A DNA stretch of 22,009 nt from Flavobacteriales bacterium UBA5933 (GTDB lineage: Bacteria > Bacteroidota > Bacteroidia > Flavobacteriales > Weeksellaceae), in assembly GCA_002430925.1 (NCBI GenBank), contig DJDD01000078.1:1-22009 (forward strand), given 5' to 3'. The position numbers and the translations under genes are program-made. Positions 1 through 7,093 of this stretch are shown in pieces. The first letter of the stretch is position 1. Every line of letters begins with the position of its first letter. The notes below the pieces were generated by a model, which saw only the letters and a program-made list of their open reading frames with translations, searched no databases and had not been told where the DNA came from.

Positions 1-153
1 TTGTTTAGCTCCAGTAAATGCCCCACCGCATACCCAAGTTCCATTAGGATTTTGTTTAGCTCCAGTAAATGCTCCGCCACATACCCAAGTTCCATTAGGA
101 TTTTGTTTAGCTCCAGTAAATGCTCCACCGCATATCCAAGTTCCATCAGGATT
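1..153. repeat. 51-bp tandem repeat, three full units
   Basis: Units run 1-51, 52-102 and 103-153, each starting TTGTTTAGCTCCAGTAAATG on the plus strand, with a degenerate partial unit at about 154-175. Because 51 is a multiple of three, unit gain or loss would keep the minus-strand reading frame. Differences between units are single substitutions (for example GCCCCACCGCAT, GCTCCGCCACAT and GCTCCACCGCAT). Confidence 0.9.
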
Positions 154-195
154 TTGTTTAGCACCTGAGAATCCTTTAAAAGAAAATTCGCTCAT
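1..195 (-). CDS. Repeat protein of unknown function, N-terminal part (cut by window edge)
   Basis: This ORF reads leftward from an ATG at 195-193 and stays open to base 1, so 65 residues are visible and the C-terminus is outside the window. After a ten-residue start (MSEFSFKGFS) it is built of tandem 17-residue units of the form GAKQNPNGTWVCGGAFT. Three units are visible plus the start of a fourth. Each unit has one Cys followed by Gly-Gly, one Trp and one Lys. There is no signal peptide or membrane segment. The underlying DNA is a near-identical 51-bp tandem repeat whose differences are mostly silent, which supports real coding. I do not recognise the family. It could be a multi-core peptide precursor, a Cys-rich structural repeat protein or something else; the sequence does not decide. 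The gene faces an intergenic repeat element to its right. Confidence 0.7.
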   Translation of the reverse strand, partial: MSEFSFKGFSGAKQNPDGTWICGGAFTGAKQNPNGTWVCGGAFTGAKQNPNGTWVCGGAFTGAKQ

Positions 196-234
196 AATAG
201 TTCTATTAGTTATTTATTGTTTTTGCTGAAAATT

Positions 235-485
235 ACGCACAACGGACCGCTTATTAGCGATAGTAGCGGATTAAAAAGCCTAAACTTTCAATTTTGTACT
301 AAGCTAAGCAACAGCCTTTTATTATTTTCTAAATTTATGAAAAAAGGAATTGGAAATCATGAACACGTTAAAAAAATAAAATAATATTCAGTTCATAAAT
401 ATAAAAGGTTGTTGCGACAAAAAAAGGAGAAACTTTCAATTTCTCCCTTAACCCGGTATTTTGCCAAGCCGATGTTGTACGATGC
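235..485. repeat. Cassette-type intergenic element, copy 1
   Basis: This 250-bp non-coding stretch separates the repeat-protein gene from the HipA-like kinase. It starts with CGCACAACGG (236-245) and ends with GTTGTACGAT (474-483), which are imperfect inverted ends. Inside is a long imperfect hairpin: 309-322 pairs with 401-414 (13 of 14), and 333-341 pairs perfectly with 392-400. The left end matches the left end of the element at 2243: CGYACAAY followed 15-16 bases later by TATTAGCGA. From memory, motifs such as the one around 450-483 recur between genes in flavobacterial genomes; this was not checked. No ORF of note is inside. Confidence 0.55.
419..446 (-). terminator. Hairpin with T-run on the minus strand
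   Basis: GGAGAAA (426-432) pairs with TTTCTCC (440-446) around a 7-nt loop, and a run of seven A on the plus strand (419-425) gives a T-run on the minus strand. No minus-strand gene lies directly upstream of it, so it may act as an insulator inside the intergenic element rather than as the end of a gene. Confidence 0.4.
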
Positions 486-504
486 TTATTATTTAATATA
501 TTTG
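475..504 (+). promoter_or_regulatory. Bacteroidota-type promoter for the HipA/DUF3037 module
   Basis: TTG (475-477), 19 bases, then TATATTTG (497-504) fits the flavobacterial TTG-N17-23-TAnnTTTG consensus. Transcription would start near 511, about 22 bases before the ATG at 533. The -33 TTG lies in the terminal GTTGTACG of the intergenic element and the -7 box lies in the module. Confidence 0.6.
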
Positions 505-532
505 TTTATAGATTATTAACTAAATTCAAATA

Positions 533-1354
533 ATGAAAATACTTCAAACAATTGAAGAAGTTCATCGTATATTCGATACACAAGGTAGTACCCCGTTATT
601 GGTTACCTGTAATGATTTAAATGATTGGGTATGTAAATATGATAGATTCCCTAAATATTTATTCAATGAATTAATTGCAGCAGAATTTGCTAAAATATTT
701 GAAATTAAAATACCAGAAACTGCGTTAATAAAAGTAAAGTCAGAACATATAAATTTAACAAAATTTCCTCAATTAAATCTAGGTTGGTTTGAAAAGGAAT
801 GTTTTGGGTCGTTGTATTTAGATAATTCCAAAGAGATTGATTACACAACAATGTCGATGTTTGAAGAGAAATCATTTAGAGATAAGATTGCTGACAAAAA
901 TGATTTTTTAAAAATTGCATTATTTGATATTTGGATGGCAAATGAAGATAGAAATCATAATAATTTCAATTTACTTTTATATGTTTCACCAGAAAAATTA
1001 AATTTTTTTTATGCAATTGATCACGTTAATATTTTTAATACAAGTTTTTTAGATTATGGAATTGCAGAACTAACAGAAGACGATTCAATTTTAAAAACAG
1101 ATTTGGCAAAAATTTTGTTTGGTAAAAACAAGAAAATAAATGAAATTGTGGATAACTTGGTTGAAAATTTCTACCTTTGCACAATAGAATGCGAAAACAA
1201 ATTAGATGAGATATTAAGTTTAGTTCCAGAATCTTGGAACATTAACATAGAGCAAATTAGACAAAGAATCATTGATAATTTATTCACTGATGAGTGGAAA
1301 GGTCAATGTGAAACTAATTTTAGAGAATTTGTTCAATCATTTATATTAAACTAA
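533..1354 (+). CDS. HipA-like kinase family protein (HipA_2 type)
   Basis: This 273-residue cytosolic protein has the layout of the small HipA-like kinase family. There is a glycine-containing nucleotide loop and a candidate ATP-binding Lys near residues 18-35 (GSTPLLVTCNDLNDWVCKY, K35). An N-lobe helix follows at about 42-60. The catalytic-loop motif MANEDRNHNNFN lies at 136-147, with D139 as the likely base and N144 or N146 as a metal ligand. AIDH at 161-164 gives D163 as the likely DFG-type Asp. It lacks the extra domains of full-length HipA toxins. Its stop overlaps the next start (TAATG), so it is translationally coupled to a DUF3037 protein, a pairing I recall as recurrent for this family. 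Substrate is unknown. A toxin-antitoxin or defence role is inferred from family and context only. Confidence 0.8.
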   Translation: MKILQTIEEVHRIFDTQGSTPLLVTCNDLNDWVCKYDRFPKYLFNELIAAEFAKIFEIKIPETALIKVKSEHINLTKFPQLNLGWFEKECFGSLYLDNSKEIDYTTMSMFEEKSFRDKIADKNDFLKIALFDIWMANEDRNHNNFNLLLYVSPEKLNFFYAIDHVNIFNTSFLDYGIAELTEDDSILKTDLAKILFGKNKKINEIVDNLVENFYLCTIECENKLDEILSLVPESWNINIEQIRQRIIDNLFTDEWKGQCETNFREFVQSFILN

Positions 1355-2199
1355 TGAAAACTATTTATTCAATATTATATATAACTCTAAATGCTGCTTT
1401 AAATGAAAAGATTAGCATTGGAATGGTTATGTCTAATGGTCAAGAGCATTTTTATAATTTTTCTAATGAGAAACTTTCAGTTTTTAAAAATTTGATGGAT
1501 TCTGAAAGATTTAATTTAATTAAAAAGTACTTACTCTCTATTCAGAAAGATTTGAATTTTGATAATACAATTAATAACAGACTTTTTTCAAATAAAGATT
1601 TAAAAAGTAATTGGGTTTCTGAAAGCTATATATCTTATTTATCGAAATATTCTAACAATATAATTCAGTTTTCTCAACCTAAATCAATTGATATCGATTT
1701 TCAGAGAGATAATTTTGTTAAGTTGTTTGAAAAGTATATTCACAGATTTGAAATAATTGAGGAAACTATACCAGAAATTAGTATTCATACACAAATTAAA
1801 GAAAATTTGTTTCCGAGAATTGAAACAAATGTAAATATCGAAATTTCATTAAATTCGGAAAATTTTGAGAATTTATTCGCTCCTATTGAAGTTGATTTTC
1901 TAGGAATGAATTGTGTTCCATTAGCTGGTCAAACTATTGATTTTGAAAAGAAGCATTATTATCTAGAGAATGATATAACTAGATTTGTTTCATTAACAAA
2001 AGCGATTGAATTAGAAGAAAATAATAAAGGTAAATATTATATTCTCGGTAGAGAGCCACAAAAAAATATCGATAAAAATCACTTACTGTGGGAACATATT
2101 AGAGATTCTGATTTTTTAGAATTTGTTGATGTCGATGAATATGGCATTGTTGAAGATTATATAAAAGTAAATAATGTAAAACCATATTTTCAAGAATAA
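1354..2199 (+). CDS. DUF3037 family protein, partner of HipA-like kinase
   Basis: This 281-residue protein overlaps the upstream kinase by one base. The N-terminus (YSILYITLNAALNEKISIGM) matches the style of DUF3037, which typically opens with a YSI...EKxNIGxV strand pattern. The rest is acidic and Asn/Lys-rich, with no signal peptide, membrane segment or recognisable catalytic motif. DUF3037 has no established biochemical role that I can name. The fixed order and the start/stop overlap suggest that it acts with the kinase, as substrate, regulator or antidote. A strong hairpin terminator follows directly, so the operon has only these two genes. The family call is from the N-terminal pattern and the neighbour. 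Confidence 0.7.
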   Translation: MKTIYSILYITLNAALNEKISIGMVMSNGQEHFYNFSNEKLSVFKNLMDSERFNLIKKYLLSIQKDLNFDNTINNRLFSNKDLKSNWVSESYISYLSKYSNNIIQFSQPKSIDIDFQRDNFVKLFEKYIHRFEIIEETIPEISIHTQIKENLFPRIETNVNIEISLNSENFENLFAPIEVDFLGMNCVPLAGQTIDFEKKHYYLENDITRFVSLTKAIELEENNKGKYYILGREPQKNIDKNHLLWEHIRDSDFLEFVDVDEYGIVEDYIKVNNVKPYFQE

Positions 2200-2200
2200 A

Positions 2201-2236
2201 AAAAACGCTTAGATTTAATTTCTAAGCGTTTTTTTT
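2201..2236. terminator. Rho-independent terminator after the DUF3037 gene
   Basis: AAAAACGCTTAGA (2201-2213) pairs perfectly with TCTAAGCGTTTTT (2221-2233) around a 7-nt loop, followed by more T. It starts right at the DUF3037 stop codon and is symmetric enough to work on both strands. Confidence 0.9.
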
Positions 2237-2242
2237 ATAAAT

Positions 2243-2437
2243 ATCGTACAATGAAAAAGTATTAGCGAAGAACGGGGAGAAATTGAACGAAGTTCAAGTT
2301 CGTACGTTCAAGCAAATTGCTCTTTTCTAAAACTAATTTAGGCTTAAGTTTTTAGAAAAGCAATTTTGCGAGTGGAAAAAGATGGGCTGAAAGTTTACTT
2401 TCAGCCCGTTTTTTCGTAAATACTATGTTAGCTGAAG
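2243..2437. repeat. Cassette-type intergenic element, copy 2
   Basis: This element starts with ATCGTACAAT (2243-2252); its first nine bases are the exact reverse complement of TTGTACGAT (475-483) at the other side of the kinase module. TATTAGCGA follows at 2260-2268, as in copy 1. Inside is an imperfect hairpin, 2314-2334 with 2347-2366, and a perfect 10-bp hairpin at 2384-2407. The right end (ATGTTAGCTGAAG, to 2437) matches the right end of copy 1 only weakly, and it abuts the stop codon of the SIR2-like gene at 2442. Confidence 0.5.
2384..2414 (+). terminator. Strong hairpin with T-run inside the intergenic element
   Basis: GGGCTGAAAG (2384-2393), loop TTTA, CTTTCAGCCC (2398-2407), then GTTTTTT. 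It would stop plus-strand transcripts running towards the converging SIR2-like gene. Confidence 0.8.
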
Positions 2438-2441
2438 TAAA

Positions 2442-3464
2442 CTATATTATAGTATCAATAAAATTTATAAATGAATCTTCATCAATAAAATTTTTAGAAT
2501 TTACTAAATTTATTTTATGTTGATAAGAACTAGATATTTCATCTGCAATTTTTTGTGGGTTTGTAGAACAAACATATACATTTAATTCTGGGCGATTCCC
2601 ATATTTTGAAATAATCTTCTTTAAATGTGGTTCATTTTTCATAGAATTACCTAAAATTACTAAGTTATCTGCTGTCTTTAGACTTTCTAATAATATATAA
2701 TAATATCTAGATAGTACATTATCACGGCTAATAATTTGTTCCTTAAAATCAGGATTATTAAAAACCATAATTGGCTCAGAATTATAAAGATTATTTTTAA
2801 GTTTATAAGTAAATCCTAATTCTCGTTTATATAAGTAGGAACCGTGAATATGGCAAATTAATTTGTTATAATTAATATTTTCTTCACTTATAGATAACAA
2901 ATTATTGTTAAAATGACTAAAACCATCGTGAAATATATAACCTCTTGGATCTCCTGTTAACAAAGTATCAAGCAAGCCATCATAGTTAGTTGTAAATATG
3001 TTAAAATATTTGGAATTCTTATTGTTAATTACATCATTAAATTTTTTACCAAATGATGGAAATATTTTTTTAATATTTTTATATCCAGTAGATTCGTGAT
3101 GATTTTTAAATTCTTCTGCAATTTCTCGGATTTTATCTAATAAGAAAGAATCAAATAAATTTTTTAAATCATCTATTTTATCATCAGATAAAATTTTTTC
3201 TAATCCAGGTAAATTAGAAAATAATTCAATAACTGAATATATAAGTCTTATTAATTCTTCTTCTGATAATTGTGGTAAATTTTGTTTTATTTCAATAAAT
3301 ATATCATTGAATTTTTTCCAAAGAATAGTGATTTGCTCGATTTCAGCTTGTATTTCTTGACTAGATGTTAATCCTAATTGTATAATTTTTTCTTGTGGAA
3401 TATTTTAAATCCAACTGTTAATCATATAATTGAAACCATTTCCAGTTATAAGAATTGTTTTCAT
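2442..3464 (-). pseudogene. SIR2-like NAD-binding protein gene interrupted by an in-frame TAA
   Basis: Reading leftward from an ATG at 3464-3462 gives MKTILITGNGFNYMINSWI, then TAA at 3407-3405, then an open frame in the same phase to the TAG at 2444-2442, 339 codons in all without the stops. The first residues form a Rossmann-type GNGF loop. Downstream are FTTNYDGLLDTL (about residues 158-169), a DG..H segment, ICHIHGS with the likely catalytic His, and NLVILGNSMKNEPHLKKII, all typical of SIR2-like or AbiH-like defence NADases. No ATG or GTG restart lies between the stop and the conserved core; the first TTG, at 2975, falls inside TTNYDGLLD and would remove half of the fold. The gene is therefore probably inactive, unless the stop is a sequencing error or is read through. 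The exact subfamily is uncertain. Confidence 0.75.
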
Positions 3465-3534
3465 ATTTTTGTCTTGTTTATTTCTGCTAACATTGTTACT
3501 TCACGAAACAAAACGCGGTGTAATTTCGTAAAAC

Positions 3535-3581
3535 AACAACTATATTCGTTTATTGTTAAATTTACTGCGAATATAATTGTT
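3535..3581. repeat. Imperfect inverted repeat upstream of the SIR2-like gene
   Basis: AACAACTATATTCG (3535-3548) pairs with CGAATATAATTGTT (3568-3581) at 13 of 14 positions around a 19-nt loop, followed by a T-run on the plus strand. It could be a terminator-like structure or an operator for the SIR2-like gene. The rest of 3465-3687 holds no gene I can support. Confidence 0.4.
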
Positions 3582-3687
3582 TTTTTGTAAATGAGATACT
3601 TAGTAAAATAATTTAAGTATGGATAACGAAATAGTTTTTACTCAATAAATCTTATATTAAATGGATAGCGAAACGATTCTAAAAACC

Positions 3688-4725
3688 TTACAAATCAAAT
3701 AAATCAGTCTGCGGAGAATTTTCTCCACGGTATTTTACACCAATATGCTTGTATGATTTTTCTGTAGCAACACGACCACGAGCTGTACGCATCAAATAAC
3801 CTTCTTGTATAAGATATGGTTCATAAACTTCTTCCAAAGTTCCACCATTTTCTCCAACAGCAGTAGCTAAAGTTGTTATACCAACAGGACCTCCTTTAAA
3901 TTTCTCGATAATGGTAGATAAAATTCTATTATCCATTTCATCTAATCCGTTATCATCAACTTTTAGTGCTTTCAAAGAAAATTCAGCAATAGACTGATCT
4001 ATTTTTCCATTTCCTTTTATTTGTGCAAAATCTCTTGTTCTTCGTAATAATGCATTTGCAATACGAGGTGTTCCACGACTTCTTCCTGCAATTTCTATTG
4101 CAGCTTCCATGTCGATAGGCGTATTTAAGATACGAGAAGAACGTTCCACAATAGAACTAAGTAATTCTACATTGTAATACTCAAATCTAAAATTAATACC
4201 GAAACGGGCACGCAAAGGCGCTGTTAATAAACCAGAACGTGTTGTAGCTCCAATTAACGTAAAAGGATTAAGACCAATTTGTACAGAACGTGCATTTGGT
4301 CCAGATTCTATCATAATATCAATCTTGAAATCTTCCATTGCAGAATATAAATACTCTTCAATAATAGGAGACATACGATGTATTTCATCAATAAATAACA
4401 CATCATTTTCTTCAAGATTAGTTAATAATCCAGCTAAATCACTTGGTTTATCCAAAACAGGACCAGACGTTATTTTTATTCCAACGCCTAATTCGTTGGC
4501 AATAATATTTGCTAATGTAGTTTTTCCTAAACCCGGAGGTCCATGTAATAAAACATGATCCAAAGCTTCACCACGAAGTTTAGAGGCTTTTACAAAAACT
4601 TCTAAATTCTCTAAAATATGAGCTTGACCAGCAAAATCATCAAAACTCTGCGGACGAACGGTGTTTTCGTGACTAAGGTCATCGTCTGGATAAAATTCTT
4701 TATCAGGATTTAATAAATCTGACAT
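3688..4725 (-). CDS. ruvB: Holliday junction branch migration ATPase RuvB
   Basis: RuvB forms the hexameric ring motor that, with RuvA, drives branch migration at Holliday junctions before RuvC cuts. The 345-residue protein has Walker A GPPGLGKTT (62-70), Walker B LFIDEIHR (110-117), sensor 1 IGATTR (158-163), an arginine finger in LRARFG (171-176), and the C-terminal winged helix with GYLMRTARGR. The start chosen is the ATG at 4725-4723 (MSDLLNPDKEF). An upstream in-frame ATG would add an 18-residue hydrophobic leader that RuvB proteins do not have and that is encoded by simple AT repeats. The gene is divergent from hemH. No ruvA or ruvC is adjacent, which is usual in Bacteroidota. Confidence 0.97.
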   Translation of the reverse strand: MSDLLNPDKEFYPDDDLSHENTVRPQSFDDFAGQAHILENLEVFVKASKLRGEALDHVLLHGPPGLGKTTLANIIANELGVGIKITSGPVLDKPSDLAGLLTNLEENDVLFIDEIHRMSPIIEEYLYSAMEDFKIDIMIESGPNARSVQIGLNPFTLIGATTRSGLLTAPLRARFGINFRFEYYNVELLSSIVERSSRILNTPIDMEAAIEIAGRSRGTPRIANALLRRTRDFAQIKGNGKIDQSIAEFSLKALKVDDNGLDEMDNRILSTIIEKFKGGPVGITTLATAVGENGGTLEEVYEPYLIQEGYLMRTARGRVATEKSYKHIGVKYRGENSPQTDLFDL

Positions 4726-4728
4726 ATA

Positions 4729-4752
4729 TGATGATATAAATGATGATATAAA
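4729..4752. repeat. 12-bp tandem duplication in the ruvB-hemH promoter region
   Basis: TGATGATATAAA occurs twice in perfect tandem (4729-4740, 4741-4752), followed by a related TATAAATGATAAAA. It lies directly upstream of the ruvB start, so a change in copy number would alter leader or promoter spacing. Confidence 0.7.
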
Positions 4753-4844
4753 TATAAATGATAAAAATACAAAGTACAATTTAAATAATCCTACGTACTT
4801 TTACAGTTACAAAGAACGCAATATTTTTTTAGATAAAAAGAATT

Positions 4845-5828
4845 ATGAGTAAAGGAATATTATTAGTGAATTTAGGTTCGCCAGATTCTACAGATGTCCA
4901 AGATGTAAGAACATATTTAAGAGAATTCTTAATGGATGAGAAAGTGATTGATACACCTTGGTTGATTCGTAAAATGATTGTCGAACTTTTTGTTTTACCT
5001 AGAAGACCTATAAAATCAGCTGAGGCTTATAAAAAAGTTTGGATGAAAGAAGGATCTCCACTTATTATATATTCAAAAATTTTAAGAGAAAAAGTACAAA
5101 AACAATTAGATATTCCTGTAGGATTAGCTATGCGTTATAAAAATCCTTCTATAGAATTTGGCTTACAAGAATTATATGATAAAGGTGTAAGAGATATTTT
5201 GGTTGTTCCTCTTTATCCGCAATATACAATGTCTACAACTGAAACTGTTGCAGATAAAGTTTTAGAGGTACAAAATAAGAAATTTAAAGACGTTAATGTA
5301 CAGTTTTTAAAAGCATTTTATCAGCATCCTGATTATATTAAAGTTTTAGGAGATTCTATCAAAGATAATTTACCTGAGGATTATGATAAATTATTATTCT
5401 CTTATCATGGTATTCCAGAACGACATGATCGTAAGGCTATAAAAGCAGCTAAAAGAAGTAAATTACCAATCGAAACTTATCGTAATCAATGTTTAGAAAC
5501 AACGCGATTAGTTACTGAATATTTAGGTCTACCAGAAGATAAATATTTTACTTCATTTCAATCTCGTTTAGGATCTGATCCATGGATTAAACCTTATACA
5601 GATCAAACCTTAGAACATTTTCCTACAGAAGGAGTAAAAAAGATAGCTGTTTGTACACCTGCATTTGTTGCTGATTGTTTAGAAACTTTAGAAGAAATTT
5701 CTATGGAAGGTAAAGAAGAATTTCTAGAAGCAGGAGGTGAAGAATTTATCTATATCCCATGTTTAAATGACAGGGAAGATTGGGTAAATGCTTTAGTGAA
5801 ATGGTTTAAAGGTTGGCAGAATAATTAA
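4845..5828 (+). CDS. hemH: Ferrochelatase
   Basis: HemH inserts ferrous iron into a porphyrin at the end of heme synthesis (protoporphyrin or coproporphyrin branch not decided here). The 327-residue protein has the usual length for a bacterial ferrochelatase. It begins KGILLVNLGSPDS, carries the family signature FSYHGIPERH (185-194) with catalytic H188, and the conserved FVADCLETLEEI segment (274-285) with the metal-handling Glu. There is no signal peptide; it is cytosolic or peripheral to the membrane. It is divergent from ruvB with about 120 bp between the starts and appears monocistronic. No Shine-Dalgarno sequence precedes the ATG, as is normal in this phylum. Confidence 0.97.
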   Translation: MSKGILLVNLGSPDSTDVQDVRTYLREFLMDEKVIDTPWLIRKMIVELFVLPRRPIKSAEAYKKVWMKEGSPLIIYSKILREKVQKQLDIPVGLAMRYKNPSIEFGLQELYDKGVRDILVVPLYPQYTMSTTETVADKVLEVQNKKFKDVNVQFLKAFYQHPDYIKVLGDSIKDNLPEDYDKLLFSYHGIPERHDRKAIKAAKRSKLPIETYRNQCLETTRLVTEYLGLPEDKYFTSFQSRLGSDPWIKPYTDQTLEHFPTEGVKKIAVCTPAFVADCLETLEEISMEGKEEFLEAGGEEFIYIPCLNDREDWVNALVKWFKGWQNN

Positions 5829-5871
5829 AAAAAGAATATTTTTTTAGGGATTATATAAAATAATAGCAAAA

Positions 5872-5916
5872 AAGAGCCTGTTTAGAAATTATTAGATGAT
5901 TTTTAAACAGGCTCTT
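5872..5916. terminator. Perfect 13-bp hairpin after hemH
   Basis: AAGAGCCTGTTTA (5872-5884) pairs perfectly with TAAACAGGCTCTT (5904-5916) around a 19-nt loop. The T-run flank is on the minus-strand side, so as a plus-strand terminator it is not textbook. GAGCCTGTTTA also resembles the end of an insertion element, so it could be a tiny inverted-repeat remnant. Confidence 0.5.
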
Positions 5917-5929
5917 ACAATAAATTAAA

Positions 5930-5937
5930 TATATTTG
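5930..5937 (+). promoter_or_regulatory. -7 box TATATTTG for the first DUF3078 gene
   Basis: It is an exact match to TAnnTTTG, 38 bases before the ATG at 5976. No clear TTG lies at -33. Confidence 0.5.
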
Positions 5938-5975
5938 TCTATAATTTAAAATTTTCACGAGGATATTTTTATTTG

Positions 5976-7064
5976 ATGAGGTTAATTCTTTCCACATTTT
6001 TTTTGGTTTTATCCCTTTTTTCATCTGCACAATTTTTAGATACAAGTGGTAATCTAATTATTGATGGTAGAAAGTATCTTAAATCTAAAATCGATACTAC
6101 AGGAAGAGCAAATGGATGGCAAGTTCTTGGTACAAATACATTAACAGTTAATCAAAATACTTTTTCTAATTGGTTAGCCGGAGGTTCAAATTCTGTTTCG
6201 TTAAATGCAAAAGTAGATTACGAATTTAATTTCAGAAAAAAGAAACACTTTTGGGATAATCGTGTAATTATGGAATATGGTTTTATTGATAATAAAAGTT
6301 ATGGAACAAGAAAAACTGCAGATAATATCAATTTAACAACATCTTACGGATATCTATTAAAAGAAAATTGGTATTTATCATCTTCTCTTAATGTTAGATC
6401 TCAATTTTCTGCAGGATATGATTATACCGTAACTCCTTATAAAAAATTATCAAATCTTTTTGCTCCAGCATATATCACTTTAGGACTCGGGATTAATTAT
6501 ACGCCTAATTCTGATTATTCATTAACATTTCAACCATTAACATCACGTACAACAATTGTAGCAGATAAAGATTTGAGATATAAAGGTTCTTATGGTTTAA
6601 AAAATGATGGAGATACTTTTCTTTTTGAGATAGGAGCTTATTTAGGAGGAAGATATAAATTAAAATTATTTGAAAATGTTGCTTACGATAATAATATAGG
6701 TATTTTCATTAACTATTCAAGGAAAGTTTACAATCTAGATATTGTTTATGCAGGTTTATTAGATATGAAAATAAATAATTTTATGTCTACCCAGTTAACA
6801 TTGAATTTGATTTATGATGATGATCAAATAAAACAAATACAATTTAAACAAGCTCTAGGCGTTGGATTAACATATAGTTTTGACAGTAAAAACAAAAAGA
6901 AGAAAAAACGAAAGAAAAAGGAACTGTTAAATTATCTTGAAATCCCTTTATCTCCAATAAAAATTGATCAATTTAAATTGAATAGAGATAATTATAAGCA
7001 AGTATTTAAACAAAATGTTATCGAAGAAAATTCAACCTATTTAAAATCAGAATCAATATTTTAA
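5976..7064 (+). CDS. DUF3078 family outer-membrane-type protein, first copy
   Basis: This is a 362-residue exported protein. The signal peptide MRLILSTFFLVLSLFSSA is probably cleaved before Gln19. The mature part alternates aromatic and polar residues in strand-like blocks (NTLTVNQNTFSNWLAGGSNS, YEFNFRKKKHFWDNRVIMEY, LGLGINYTPN), typical of DUF3078, a Bacteroidota family predicted to be a beta-barrel. The start is the ATG at 5976; a TTG codon just before it is also in frame. An unusual polybasic run (KNKKKKKRKKKELL) follows the last predicted strand, before a 45-residue Asn/Lys-rich tail. The gene is followed 29 bp later by a paralog, so the two are probably co-transcribed. Molecular function is not known. 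Confidence 0.85.
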   Translation: MRLILSTFFLVLSLFSSAQFLDTSGNLIIDGRKYLKSKIDTTGRANGWQVLGTNTLTVNQNTFSNWLAGGSNSVSLNAKVDYEFNFRKKKHFWDNRVIMEYGFIDNKSYGTRKTADNINLTTSYGYLLKENWYLSSSLNVRSQFSAGYDYTVTPYKKLSNLFAPAYITLGLGINYTPNSDYSLTFQPLTSRTTIVADKDLRYKGSYGLKNDGDTFLFEIGAYLGGRYKLKLFENVAYDNNIGIFINYSRKVYNLDIVYAGLLDMKINNFMSTQLTLNLIYDDDQIKQIQFKQALGVGLTYSFDSKNKKKKKRKKKELLNYLEIPLSPIKIDQFKLNRDNYKQVFKQNVIEENSTYLKSESIF

Positions 7065-7093
7065 TATATTTAATAATAATAACTTAAAACATT

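Noticed and set aside
3378..3590. 70-codon plus-strand ORF
   Set aside because: It is antisense to the 5' part of the SIR2-like gene and its promoter region, and has no protein-like features.
4726..4779. 18-residue hydrophobic N-terminal extension of RuvB
   Set aside because: It is encoded by AT-rich tandem repeats and RuvB is cytosolic; the ATG at 4725 gives the normal RuvB N-terminus.
5872..5916. Insertion sequence end (GAGCCTGTTTA)
   Set aside because: There is no transposase or second distant end; the two arms are only 19 nt apart, so a simple hairpin explains it better.
5851..6045. 64-codon minus-strand ORF
   Set aside because: It overlaps the hairpin, the promoter box and the signal peptide region of the DUF3078 gene, and its composition is not protein-like.
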